64,000 nucleotides of DNA from an uncultured Aquimarina sp. Lineage in GTDB: Bacteria; Bacteroidota; Bacteroidia; Flavobacteriales; Flavobacteriaceae. Every line of letters begins with the position of its first letter. Position 1 is the stretch's first letter. This document shows positions 52,569-62,049 of the stretch, piece after piece. Below the pieces are notes generated by a model. The model worked only from the letters and a program-made list of their open reading frames with translations. It was not told where the DNA came from and ran no database searches. A program made the translations under genes and the position numbers. The stretch spans positions 186,001-250,000 of the forward strand of contig CANMDW010000002.1 in the NCBI GenBank assembly GCA_947496705.1, given 5' to 3'.

Positions 52569-53546
52569 CTATTTTGAAGAAGGTGTGAGATGTATACTGC
52601 TCAAATATTCAGAGATGAGTTGTGCGATGAGAGCTCTTCCGTGATTGTTCCAATGTCGATCATAGATCAATGTCGTAGGACGATCTGTAGCTTCAAAAAA
52701 TGTTGAAAAATCAATATAGTTAACATCATTTTCTTTTAGATATGACAAGAAAAAAGAGCTGGTTACTTTAGCATCCAATAAAAGGGTAAAACGATCCTTA
52801 TCAAAACCATAGCTGGCAATCAAGCTTTTAAAATTCGCCAAATATTCCCTTTCTTCTTCCTTTTTAATTCGTTGTGCCTCTTGTTTGTCAATTGGTTTTA
52901 TAGATTGTTTGGGTTTAAGTGTATTGATGAGTCTATACATCAACCTTTGAGGAGGATCCAGGATTCCAATACTTTTGCTGTAGACGAGTAATTTGCTTTT
53001 TTTCAGTAGCCTGTTCATGGGTGATTCTAAGTCTAATCGGCCTGAAACTACTTTATACTCCCCACGGGTAAGGTCATTAGAAAATTTTATACCCAAAATC
53101 ACATGATCAATAAGGTCGAATTGTTCTTTATAAGAATGTATAAGATGTAGTTGGTCTGCAAAATCATAGCCGGCATAGCCATATTCATAAACCTCGATCC
53201 CGGGCATTGAATTTTCTATCTTTTTACCGATAGAATTGTAGTAATCCTGATGAAATCCTTCTATAAACGAATCTCCTACGAGCGCAACTTCAATTTTATT
53301 TCTTGTTGGATTAAATTCCCGGTAGGAGTTATATCCAAAATTATTAATATGGTATTCAGAGAAATTTTGTCTTCGGTTTCCCGTAACCGAAAAACCATTT
53401 TGATTTGGCATCCATTTTTCTACTTCATGTTCATCGAGAAATCGGGTAGGAGTGTCTTTTCCCAAATGAAAAACCCGTACCAATGCCTCTAATAGTATAA
53501 GTATCAGAAAAAAATATAAAGCACTTTTAAGGATAAGTTTTTTCAT
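52569..53546 (-). CDS. SGNH/AlgX-like partner of the MBOAT O-acyltransferase
   Basis: A 325-residue protein anchored by an N-terminal helix (residues ~6-25) with a periplasmic SGNH hydrolase-like domain. The nucleophile block GDSFIEGF is at 91-98 and the Asp-His element DRHWNNHG at 296-303. In AlgJ/AlgX/DltD-like proteins this domain passes an acyl group received from the MBOAT partner to the polysaccharide. It begins 42 bp after the MBOAT gene on the same strand and is co-transcribed with it. Confidence 0.75.
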   Translation of the reverse strand: MKKLILKSALYFFLILILLEALVRVFHLGKDTPTRFLDEHEVEKWMPNQNGFSVTGNRRQNFSEYHINNFGYNSYREFNPTRNKIEVALVGDSFIEGFHQDYYNSIGKKIENSMPGIEVYEYGYAGYDFADQLHLIHSYKEQFDLIDHVILGIKFSNDLTRGEYKVVSGRLDLESPMNRLLKKSKLLVYSKSIGILDPPQRLMYRLINTLKPKQSIKPIDKQEAQRIKKEEEREYLANFKSLIASYGFDKDRFTLLLDAKVTSSFFLSYLKENDVNYIDFSTFFEATDRPTTLIYDRHWNNHGRALIAQLISEYLSSIHLTPSSK

Positions 53547-53588
53547 TATATTCTGTTTATCGTTATTCTTTACATCTTAATTTATGGG

Positions 53589-55040
53589 TTAGAATTGGAA
53601 ATAGATAAAAGATCTGTCAATAGTATCGTCAAAAAATAGTAACATTCCTAAAATTACCAAAGTATAGGCAACAAATCGTACAATTCCTGATTTAAATTTG
53701 AAAGGAGCCCGCTCATCCCGTCTGATCCTGAATTCATATAAAACAAAGAGGCCTAATAAAACAAAATAATCTATCATACGGTACCCCAGAGGATGATGAT
53801 AACTCTCGAAGGTAAAGTTTGTGTATATCTGTTCGAGAAAACCAAAGGCATCTGTTATAGATTCTGATCTGAAAAATACCCTGGAGAAAGTAACCAGAGA
53901 AAACGTAAGTAATATTTGCAGTATTTCGGTCAAAGAAGGAAACCAACGATTTTCTGCAACTACATTACCCATGTACATTCGGTTTCTTCCCATCAAAAAA
54001 ACGGGTATATATAAGACTGCATGAATTGCTCCCCAGACGATAAAAGTCCAATTGGCACCATGCCAAAAACCACTTACGAGGAAAATAATAATGATATTTC
54101 TTACCGATTTTAGTTTACTTACCCTGCTTCCACCAAGAGGGATGTATACATAATGACGAAACCAGGTGGATAAGGATACGTGCCATCGCTGCCAGTATTC
54201 GGCAACATTTCTTGAGAAAGTGGGGAATTTAAAGTTCGACATCAGTTCTATTCCAAATAGTTTGGCCGTTCCTATGGCAATGTCTGAATATCCGCTAAAA
54301 TCCCCATACACCTGAAAACTAAAGAGCGATACACCAAGGATAAGTGTAGAGGCCGGATAATCACTATAATTTGCAAAAATATCATCTACAATAGGCGCAA
54401 TAGCATCTGCAATCACTACTTTTTTGAACAACCCCCAGAGAATTAGTTTCAAACCCTCTGTGCATTGTATATAATTAAAACTTCTCTTTGCTGTAATTTG
54501 TGATAATAGATTTGAAGCCCGTTCAATCGGCCCTGCAACTAATTGGGGGAAAAAGCTAACGAATGTGGCAAAAGATATAAAATCCCTGGTCGGAGTCAAC
54601 CTCTTATAATAAATATCCAATGAATATGACATTGTCTGAAATGTATAAAAAGAGATCCCTACAGGTAAAATAATCTGTAATGTCCAGGTACTTTTTAGTT
54701 CATAGCCAAAAATGGAAATAAGATCTACCCAGGAGTTTACAAAAAAGTTATAGTATTTAAAGAAGCCCAAAAGACCAACATTAAATAAGACACTTGTCCA
54801 TAACCAGGTTTTTCGCCTTTTGTCTGAATTGCTGGCATAAATGGCCCGACCGACAAAAAAGTCAACAACAGTACTTGCCAGTATAAGAAACAGAAACCTC
54901 CAATCCCATAAACCATAAAAGATGTAACTAGCAGCTAGAACAAACAAATTCTGAACCTGGAGGCTTTTGTAAGATATAAACCAGTATACTACAAAAACAA
55001 CTGGTAAGAATATGAAAAAATCTAAAGAATTAAATAACAT
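53589..55040 (-). CDS. MBOAT family O-acyltransferase (AlgI/DltB-like)
   Basis: A 483-residue polytopic inner-membrane protein. It opens MLFNSLDFFIFLPVVFVVYW, typical of AlgI-like members. The GDFSGYSDIAIG motif is near residues 233-244 and the conserved histidine is in FWHGANWTFIVWG near 325-337. It moves an acyl group, usually acetyl from acetyl-CoA (AlgI) or D-alanyl from a carrier protein (DltB), across the membrane. Which donor applies here is not decided by the sequence; a carrier protein is encoded 7 kb away at 46067. Confidence 0.88.
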   Translation of the reverse strand: MLFNSLDFFIFLPVVFVVYWFISYKSLQVQNLFVLAASYIFYGLWDWRFLFLILASTVVDFFVGRAIYASNSDKRRKTWLWTSVLFNVGLLGFFKYYNFFVNSWVDLISIFGYELKSTWTLQIILPVGISFYTFQTMSYSLDIYYKRLTPTRDFISFATFVSFFPQLVAGPIERASNLLSQITAKRSFNYIQCTEGLKLILWGLFKKVVIADAIAPIVDDIFANYSDYPASTLILGVSLFSFQVYGDFSGYSDIAIGTAKLFGIELMSNFKFPTFSRNVAEYWQRWHVSLSTWFRHYVYIPLGGSRVSKLKSVRNIIIIFLVSGFWHGANWTFIVWGAIHAVLYIPVFLMGRNRMYMGNVVAENRWFPSLTEILQILLTFSLVTFSRVFFRSESITDAFGFLEQIYTNFTFESYHHPLGYRMIDYFVLLGLFVLYEFRIRRDERAPFKFKSGIVRFVAYTLVILGMLLFFDDTIDRSFIYFQF

Positions 55041-55224
55041 TCATTATAGCTTAATTTATAATTGTCTTTGGGGAAGGTGCGACAACGAATTACTTTAATA
55101 ATAATTTGTGATTTGAAAGGATGTAAATTTTGTATATTTAATTAAATAAATCAAGATTTATTTACATATTTTTTATTCGGTTACTATAAAATCGAGATTT
55201 GACCAATAAATACCGAATAGTAAT

Positions 55225-55245
55225 GGGGGTAAATACCCCTTAAAC
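55225..55245 (+). promoter_or_regulatory. G5-N6-C4-TTRAAC box, EPS block 3
   Basis: It reads GGGGG-TAAATA-CCCC-TTAAAC and matches the box at 21718-21738 in base pattern and spacing. It lies between the divergent MBOAT and aminotransferase genes and could serve either direction. Confidence 0.55.
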
Positions 55246-55335
55246 AATTAGTGATTACCCTTAGAGATTTAAGAAAATTAAAAGGTATTATTGTATGCAA
55301 TTACAATCATCGTAATAATGTAATGTATAGATTAA

Positions 55336-55343
55336 TACTTTTG
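55336..55343 (+). promoter_or_regulatory. -7 promoter element TACTTTTG upstream of EPS block 3
   Basis: An exact TAnnTTTG match, 91 bp downstream of the G5-N6-C4 box. Transcription from it would leave a leader of about 400 nt before the ATG at 55754. Confidence 0.45.
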
Positions 55344-55753
55344 GATGCTATGTATTTTAATTAAATAGAAGGAGAATGGTTATAACTTTGCTGGTTGTAA
55401 ATAGTTGACTTACAGCTTCTTGATCTTATTTTGAAAGTAAAATCATAGGCAAGCATAATACTTTTCTTACGGGATAACCGTAATTCTGTGTGTTATTTGT
55501 TATTTTTCCAGCCTTTTAACGTTTTTTTAAGTATTCTATCTAAAAAATGAATTTTTAAATTAATAATTGATTTAACTGGGCTATTTTAGCACCGGAATAT
55601 AGTAAGAGTATTATTCATTATAAAAGGAAGTTTCTACCCCCTCTTCCAGCGTTTTATTTAGATTGTCATGAAAAGGATTTGATTTCAGATTATGTATATA
55701 ATCTTTAGTCAGTCGTGGATTATTGTTCATTATTCATCATTAATGGGAAAATT
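55344..55753 (+). other. Long non-coding stretch (possible leader) before EPS block 3
   Basis: About 410 bp without a convincing gene. It is AT-rich, with a small ACGG-GATAA-CCGT hairpin near 55468-55480. If the promoter at 55336 is used, this is a long 5' untranslated region. No known riboswitch was recognised. Confidence 0.3.
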
Positions 55754-56887
55754 ATGAATGCAATTGATTCAAAAAGGATATGGCTTTCTTCACCGCATAT
55801 GGGTGGAACAGAGCATACATTTGTAAAAGAAGCATTTGACACAAATTGGGTAGCACCTCTCGGTCCAAACGTAGATGGATTTGAGAAAGATATTGAATCC
55901 TATTTAGAAAATGGGATGTATGCTGCTGCCTTAAGTTCGGGTACTGCTTCTTTACATCTTGGATTAAAATTATTAGGAGTGTCAAATGGCGATGAAGTCC
56001 TTTGTCAAAGTATGACATTTGCGGCTTCGGCAAACCCAATAGTATATCTGGGAGCGACGCCGGTATTTATCGATAGTGAAAAAGATACCTGGAATATTTG
56101 TCCGGAACAATTAGAGATCGCTATCAAAGATAGAATTGCTAAAGGGAAAAAACCAAAAGCAATCGTTGCAGTACACTTATATGGAATGCCATATAAGGTA
56201 GAAGCTATTCACAGCATTGCATCAGCATATAACATCCCGGTATTAGAAGATAGTGCAGAGGCCTTTGGGAGTTCGTATCATGGAATCAAGTGTGGAACTT
56301 TTGGAGATATTGCTATTCTTTCATTTAATGGAAACAAAATTATTACAACCTCGGGAGGAGGCGCTTTGGTTTCCAAAAACCAGAAGCATAGACAAAAGGC
56401 AATCTTTTTGGCAACACAAGCCAGAGACAATGCTCCTCATTACGAACATTCTGAGATTGGCTATAACTATAGGATGAGTAATATTACTGCCGGAATAGGC
56501 AGAGGCCAGATGCAAGTTCTGGATAGTCATGTAAATAAAAGACGAAGCAATTTTGAATTTTATAAAAAGAATTTAGAAGATTTTTCTGAAATAAATTTTT
56601 TAGAAGAACCTTCAGGATATCATGCAAACAGATGGCTTAGCTGTATCGAAACCAGTTCTTACGAACTCAGAGAAGGAATACGCCTTGTACTTGCAGAAGA
56701 AAACATAGAATCAAGACCGTTATGGAAACCCATGCATCAACAAGCTGTATTTGCAGATTGTGATGCCTACCTCAATGGAATTTCTGATGATCTATTCAAT
56801 CGCGGCCTTTGCCTACCAAGCGGGTCAAATCTTGAAGAAGATGATTTATATAGAATTGTATCAGTAATTAAAAATGTATTGAGATGA
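55754..56887 (+). CDS. DegT/DnrJ/EryC1/StrS aminotransferase, PglE-like
   Basis: A 377-residue PLP enzyme that aminates a UDP-4-keto-6-deoxy sugar. The cofactor lysine is K195 in FNGNKIITT, with the aspartate D166 in LEDSAEAFGSSY and the phosphate-binding SSGTASLHLG at 61-70. The N-terminus IWLSSPHMGGTEHTFVKEAF closely follows the PglE/LegC-type pattern. With the next gene it would make UDP-4-amino-4,6-dideoxy-GlcNAc. The frame is open to 55715, but the ATG at 55754 is the standard start. It overlaps the dehydratase gene by 4 bp. Confidence 0.88.
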   Translation: MNAIDSKRIWLSSPHMGGTEHTFVKEAFDTNWVAPLGPNVDGFEKDIESYLENGMYAAALSSGTASLHLGLKLLGVSNGDEVLCQSMTFAASANPIVYLGATPVFIDSEKDTWNICPEQLEIAIKDRIAKGKKPKAIVAVHLYGMPYKVEAIHSIASAYNIPVLEDSAEAFGSSYHGIKCGTFGDIAILSFNGNKIITTSGGGALVSKNQKHRQKAIFLATQARDNAPHYEHSEIGYNYRMSNITAGIGRGQMQVLDSHVNKRRSNFEFYKKNLEDFSEINFLEEPSGYHANRWLSCIETSSYELREGIRLVLAEENIESRPLWKPMHQQAVFADCDAYLNGISDDLFNRGLCLPSGSNLEEDDLYRIVSVIKNVLR

Positions 56888-58818
56888 TAAAGAGTTACTT
56901 GCTAAATAATTCGCATAAGCATGCCTCCAAATGGTTGGTATTGGCCATAGACGTATCGATAACGATTTTTAATTTCTTTTTGGCATATGTTATCAGATTT
57001 GGAATTACCCTTAATTTTGATACTACAAATATGCTGTATCAGCTACCAGCTGTCGCTGGTCTGGCAATAATAAGCTTTTTGTTAATTGGTTCATATAAAG
57101 GAGTAGTAAGACATACCGGAATGAGAGATGCGTATAATTTGTTTCTTTCGGTAACCGTTTTAATTGCTCTTACTGGTTTTTTAATGGTTTTTAGCAGATT
57201 ATCACTAATGCCAGAGTTGTTGAATATCCCGGTATCTATAATTTGCGTGCATTATTTATTAAATATTATTACGCTTACTACCAGTCGTCTGCTATTTAAG
57301 TATTGCTATTATTATATTAAATCAAAGCTAGGAGAAGCCTCAAGAATTTTGATCTATGGAGCAGGTGATTCAGGCTTGATTACTCTTGCTGCCATTACAA
57401 ACGATTCTACCAGGTCCTTGTCTGTATTTGGTTTTGTCGATGATAATCCTCAAAAAACCAGCAAGACCATTAATGGGATAAAAATATATGCTTCTGATGC
57501 CATAGACCACAGCTTCATCATAAAAAATAGTATTAAAGAAGTTATAGTATCCATTCCTCATATAGATAAAAAGAGATTATCTGAGATTTCTGATGATTTG
57601 CTAAAGCTTCCGGTGAAAGTAAAAATTATCCCGGCAGTAAATGATTGGATTGATGGTAAACTAAAAGTTTCTCAAATCAAAGAGATAGAGATAGAAGATC
57701 TGTTAGATAGAGCTCCTATCAATATGAATAATCAAAACATTAAACAAGAATTAAGAGGTAAGGTGATTATGATTACCGGAGCAGCAGGATCCATTGGTAG
57801 TGAGATAGTAAGGCAGGCCGCTTACTACAACTATAAAACCCTGATTTTGTTGGATCAGGCAGAATCTGCGTTGTATGACCTTCAGCAGGAACTTCTTAGC
57901 AAAGGAATTACCAATTTTGTACCCATAGTTGCAGATATTAGGGATCACAAGAGAATAGAATACATATTCGAAAAATACAGGCCCAACATGGTTTTTCATG
58001 CAGCCGCATACAAACATGTACCTTTGATGGAAGCCAATCCTTGCGAGGCGATTAAGATTAATGTATTAGGTACCCGAAGACTAGCCGATTTATCGTCTGA
58101 GTATGGTGTGGATAAGTTTGTGTTTGTATCAACAGATAAAGCAGTAAATCCTACCAATGTGATGGGAGCTACAAAGCGGGTTGCCGAAATATATATAAAA
58201 TGTTTACACAAAACCAGTAAGACCAAATTTATTACAACAAGATTTGGAAACGTGCTGGGCTCTAATGGATCTGTAATACCGTTGTTCAAAAAGCAAATTC
58301 AAAAAGGAGGGCCATTAACGGTTACCCATAAAGATATAACTCGTTTCTTTATGACTATTCCAGAGGCGTCTCAATTGGTTATAGAAGCAGGAACCATGGG
58401 AAAAGGAGGAGAGATATTTATTTTTGATATGGGGGAGTCTGTAAAGATTTTTGATTTGGCAAAGAAAATGATAAGACTATCCGGGCTTAATTATCCCCAG
58501 GATATTGATATCCAGATCACTGGCCTTAGACCCGGAGAAAAATTGTATGAAGAATTATTGGCCGATACAGAAAATACCTTACCAACATATCATAAGAAAA
58601 TAATGATAAGCAAGTTTGATGATAGCAATTGTGGAATGGTAAAAGATAAGATAAATGACCTTTGCATTATGAATTTATTGAATCAGGATCATCAAATCGT
58701 TGGAAAATTAAAAGAAATAGTACCAGAATATATTTCTAATAATTCTACCTTCGAAAGTATCGATAAAATAAATATAGATATGGGGACAAAAAAAGCTAAA
58801 AGTTTTAGTTTAATATAA
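56884..58818 (+). CDS. UDP-GlcNAc 4,6-dehydratase, PglF/WbpM-like (membrane-bound)
   Basis: A 644-residue inner-membrane protein with four N-terminal helices (about 15-135), a first Rossmann domain (LIYGAGDSGLITLAAI near 158-173) and the catalytic extended SDR domain. TGAAGSIGSEIVRQA starts near residue 298 and STDKAVNPTNVMGATK near 415-430. The Met before the Gly-x-Thr-Lys replaces the usual Tyr, as in WbpM/PglF. It makes UDP-4-keto-6-deoxy-GlcNAc, the substrate of the preceding aminotransferase. Confidence 0.9.
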   Translation: MIKSYLLNNSHKHASKWLVLAIDVSITIFNFFLAYVIRFGITLNFDTTNMLYQLPAVAGLAIISFLLIGSYKGVVRHTGMRDAYNLFLSVTVLIALTGFLMVFSRLSLMPELLNIPVSIICVHYLLNIITLTTSRLLFKYCYYYIKSKLGEASRILIYGAGDSGLITLAAITNDSTRSLSVFGFVDDNPQKTSKTINGIKIYASDAIDHSFIIKNSIKEVIVSIPHIDKKRLSEISDDLLKLPVKVKIIPAVNDWIDGKLKVSQIKEIEIEDLLDRAPINMNNQNIKQELRGKVIMITGAAGSIGSEIVRQAAYYNYKTLILLDQAESALYDLQQELLSKGITNFVPIVADIRDHKRIEYIFEKYRPNMVFHAAAYKHVPLMEANPCEAIKINVLGTRRLADLSSEYGVDKFVFVSTDKAVNPTNVMGATKRVAEIYIKCLHKTSKTKFITTRFGNVLGSNGSVIPLFKKQIQKGGPLTVTHKDITRFFMTIPEASQLVIEAGTMGKGGEIFIFDMGESVKIFDLAKKMIRLSGLNYPQDIDIQITGLRPGEKLYEELLADTENTLPTYHKKIMISKFDDSNCGMVKDKINDLCIMNLLNQDHQIVGKLKEIVPEYISNNSTFESIDKINIDMGTKKAKSFSLI

Positions 58819-58830
58819 GTCTGAATCCTA

Positions 58831-58859
58831 TTGCTAAATTAAATAAAGTCATATTTTTG
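58831..58859 (+). promoter_or_regulatory. Promoter TTG-N18-TATTTTTG before wza
   Basis: TTG at 58831-58833 and an exact TAnnTTTG at 58852-58859, spaced 18 bp, end 40 bp before the ATG at 58899. It excludes the longer open frame starting at 58857. Confidence 0.55.
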
Positions 58860-58898
58860 TGGCTCATTCCAAAATTCGCGTTTAAAAGTAGTAAAAGT

Positions 58899-59687
58899 AT
58901 GCGTAATAGATTTTTGTTTTTATTTCTAGTATTAATTTCGATATTTTCTTGTAAAGTTCCAGAGAACGTGGTGTATTTTCAAAACTCTTCCAATTTAGAG
59001 AGTATTTCCTCAACCAACTCGTTTACACCCGTTTTTAAAGTCGATGATATCGTTAGTATACAGGTTTCTGCGGCAGATATGGATGCTGCCAGACCATTTA
59101 ATCTTATGCAAGGATCTACCATAAGCACCTCATTAGGAGAAAACGGGGCAGGAACTCAGGCTTCTGGAGGTGTAGAACCAACTTATTTGATAGATGAAGA
59201 GGGAAATATTGATTTTCCTGTTTTGGGGAAATTAAAAATTGCGGGTCTTACCAGAATACAAGTTAAGGAAATGATTAAGGAGAAATTAAAAATCTACATT
59301 AATGATCCGATTGTTAGTGTACGACTTAAAAATTTCAAGTTCACAGTGATAGGAGAAGTAAGTAATCCCGGTGCTTATACCATACCTAATGAAAGAGTTA
59401 CGGTAATAGAAGCTCTTGGTATGGCTGGTGATATGACGATTAAAGGAAAAAGAGGAAATGTTATGGTCATCAGGGAAAATGATGGCGTAAATACGTATCA
59501 TCGTTTGGATCTTACATCTAAGTCCATTTTTGATTCTCCTGTGTATTATTTAGCTCAGAACGATGTTCTCTATATCGAACCAAACGATTCTCGAATGAGA
59601 GAATCCAGAACCCGTAGTAACATTCTTGGTATTATCTTAAGTATAGTTGGAGTTGCTATATCTACAGTGGCCCTTGTGATAAGATAA
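58899..59687 (+). CDS. wza: Polysaccharide export outer-membrane lipoprotein (Wza-like)
   Basis: A 262-residue lipoprotein: the signal sequence ends ISIFSC with the acylated cysteine at 18. A Poly_export domain (about 45-140, with FKVDDIVSIQVSA and DEEGNIDFPVLGKLKIAGLT) is followed by one SLBB domain (FTVIGEVSNPGAYTIPNERV) and a C-terminal transmembrane helix (about 240-260). It would form the outer-membrane export channel together with the Wzc protein downstream. It is shorter than E. coli Wza, as is usual in Bacteroidota. Confidence 0.9.
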   Translation: MRNRFLFLFLVLISIFSCKVPENVVYFQNSSNLESISSTNSFTPVFKVDDIVSIQVSAADMDAARPFNLMQGSTISTSLGENGAGTQASGGVEPTYLIDEEGNIDFPVLGKLKIAGLTRIQVKEMIKEKLKIYINDPIVSVRLKNFKFTVIGEVSNPGAYTIPNERVTVIEALGMAGDMTIKGKRGNVMVIRENDGVNTYHRLDLTSKSIFDSPVYYLAQNDVLYIEPNDSRMRESRTRSNILGIILSIVGVAISTVALVIR

Positions 59688-59694
59688 ATAACAT

Positions 59695-62049
59695 ATGATT
59701 TCTAATAGTAATAATACCCCCGAAACAAACAAAACGTTTGATACCTCATCTGGATTTGGTTTTAACCTAAGAGATCAAATTATACGATATCTAAAAAAGT
59801 GGTATTGGTTTGCACTAAGTGTTTTTGTTTTGGTCTCCTTGGCTTATGTAAAAATAAGATATACAATACCACTATATAATGTTTCATCCACTATGATGAT
59901 CTCGCAGGATGAAAATATTAGTGAATCTGAACTATCGGCATTTAAAGACCTAGGCCTATTAGATGACACTCAAAATTCAACAGAAAATGAGATTCAGATT
60001 ATAAAGTCTAGGACACTGATCACCAAAGTTGTTAATAATTTAAAGCTGAATGTGCGATATTTCAGTGAGGGAAGAATTTTGGAAACCGAAAATTATCCAA
60101 AATCTCTTATCGAAATTAATTTTTTATCAGATGATACCATTGTAAGTACAAAATCCAAGGTTTTTCATGTCAGAATTAACTCGGGGACCTCTTTTTCTTT
60201 TTTAAATAAAAAAGGAGAAAAATTAAGTGATCATTCCTTCGGAAATACGGTTAGCAGTGATGTTGGTGATATTGTTATTACACCAAGTGTAGATGATATA
60301 GCATCCAAAAGTGGTAGAATCATAAAAATACAGATAACCCCGGTTAATCTGGTTGCAGAGGCCTATAGGAACAAATTATCCATTATTCCAATTAAAAATT
60401 CAGCGATAGTAAGAATATCTCTAAATGATGCGGTAAAAGAGAAAGCAAAAGATATTATTAATAACCTGGTTGAGGAGTACAATAATGCTACGATAGAAAA
60501 TAAAAAACAAACTTCTGCAAGAACTGCCGATTTTATCAATGAACGTCTGGACCTTATCTCTGGCGATTTATCTGAGGTTGATGATGAAGCGGCGGGGTAT
60601 AAATCCAAGTTTGGGTTAACTAATGATGTTGAAGCCCAAACGCAAAGAGTAGCCGATATAGACTCTAGGAATGTGCAAGAGATAGCACAATTAAATACAC
60701 AGCTCAGCCTTATAGAGTCTATGCGTAGGTTTGTTTTAAGCCAGGAAGGAAAGTATGATCTTGTACCAGCAAATTTAGGTTTTGCTGATGCAACGATTAC
60801 AACTACTGTATCGCGATATAATGGATTAATTCTTCAAAGAAAACGGTTATTGAAAACTTCCAGCGAACAGAATCCTGTAGTAGTTAATATTGACCAGCAA
60901 ATAGATGGTTTAAGACAAGTCTTAATAGGTAGTTTGAATAGCCAGAGAAATTCAATTAATATTAGATTAAAAAGTCTGAGGACTCAGGATCAGTATTTTA
61001 GTGGTAAATTATATAATGCACCCATACGACAAAAAGACTTAAGGGTTATAGAAAGAGAGCAAACTATTAAAGAACAATTATACCTTTACTTATTACAAAA
61101 AAGAGAAGAAGCAGAGATAACAAGCCATATTACTCTTTCTAATGCCAGAGTAATTGATAAAGCGTCTACACTAGGATCATATCCTGTGTCGCCAAATAAA
61201 AAAATGATCTATGCTGCGGCGTTATTTTTTGGTTTGGCAATTCCTTTTCTTATCATTTACCTGTCTGATCTGTTCAATGTTAAAATAAGGTCTAGAGAAG
61301 ATCTCGATAAAGTGCTTTCTATGCCTATTATTGGGGCTATACCAAAGGTGAGATCCAAAGATACCATTGTGATTTCAAAAAATGACAGATCCGGAATTGC
61401 AGAGGCTTTTAGAATATTGAGAACTAATCTCGATTTCTTAATGGCAGGAACCGAAAAAACCAGTGGAAGGGTCATCTTTGTTACATCCACTATTTCTGGA
61501 GAAGGAAAAACTTTGGTGTCTTCCAATTTGGCTAAAGCATTGGCTATTTCGGGCAAGAAGGTAGCTTATTTGGGTACAGATTTGAGAGACCCTAAATTTC
61601 ATAAATTCTTCGATTTACAAAATGGAAAGGATACCAAAGGCCTCTCTAATTATATCATGAACAAAAATCTAAATCCAGAAGATATTTTATATCAGGATAA
61701 AGAAGAAAACTCATTTGATATCGTTCCATCAGGAGTCATCCCGCCAAATCCCGCAGAACTTCTTATGCAAGACAGAGTAAGGGTATTGTTTGAATATCTT
61801 GAAAAGAAATATGATTATATAGTTGTAGATACGGCTCCTGTGAGTTTGGTAGCAGATACACTGTTGATTAGTAAATTTGCAGATCTATCTATCTATATTG
61901 TAAGGGAAAATTATTCTGACAAAAGAATCTTACAGGTTCCTGAGAATTTCTATCGGGAAAAACGGTTACCAAATATTGCAGTATTGCTCAACGCTTCGGG
62001 TACCAAGGCAGGTTATAATTACGGATACGGATACGCTAATAAAAGTTAG
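59695..62049 (+). CDS. wzc: Polysaccharide co-polymerase and tyrosine autokinase (Wzc-like)
   Basis: A 784-residue inner-membrane protein. A Wzz domain with TM1 (about 36-55), a long periplasmic coiled coil, a GNVR-like segment and TM2 (about 505-525) precede the BY-kinase domain. Walker A SGEGKT lies near 598-603, Walker A' YLGTDLRDPKF near 622-632 and Walker B VVDTAPVSL near 706-714. The tail carries tyrosines at 774, 776, 778 and 780 as the autophosphorylation cluster. It controls chain length and export together with Wza. Its 3' end overlaps the convergent phosphatase gene by 4 bp. Confidence 0.92.
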   Translation: MISNSNNTPETNKTFDTSSGFGFNLRDQIIRYLKKWYWFALSVFVLVSLAYVKIRYTIPLYNVSSTMMISQDENISESELSAFKDLGLLDDTQNSTENEIQIIKSRTLITKVVNNLKLNVRYFSEGRILETENYPKSLIEINFLSDDTIVSTKSKVFHVRINSGTSFSFLNKKGEKLSDHSFGNTVSSDVGDIVITPSVDDIASKSGRIIKIQITPVNLVAEAYRNKLSIIPIKNSAIVRISLNDAVKEKAKDIINNLVEEYNNATIENKKQTSARTADFINERLDLISGDLSEVDDEAAGYKSKFGLTNDVEAQTQRVADIDSRNVQEIAQLNTQLSLIESMRRFVLSQEGKYDLVPANLGFADATITTTVSRYNGLILQRKRLLKTSSEQNPVVVNIDQQIDGLRQVLIGSLNSQRNSINIRLKSLRTQDQYFSGKLYNAPIRQKDLRVIEREQTIKEQLYLYLLQKREEAEITSHITLSNARVIDKASTLGSYPVSPNKKMIYAAALFFGLAIPFLIIYLSDLFNVKIRSREDLDKVLSMPIIGAIPKVRSKDTIVISKNDRSGIAEAFRILRTNLDFLMAGTEKTSGRVIFVTSTISGEGKTLVSSNLAKALAISGKKVAYLGTDLRDPKFHKFFDLQNGKDTKGLSNYIMNKNLNPEDILYQDKEENSFDIVPSGVIPPNPAELLMQDRVRVLFEYLEKKYDYIVVDTAPVSLVADTLLISKFADLSIYIVRENYSDKRILQVPENFYREKRLPNIAVLLNASGTKAGYNYGYGYANKS

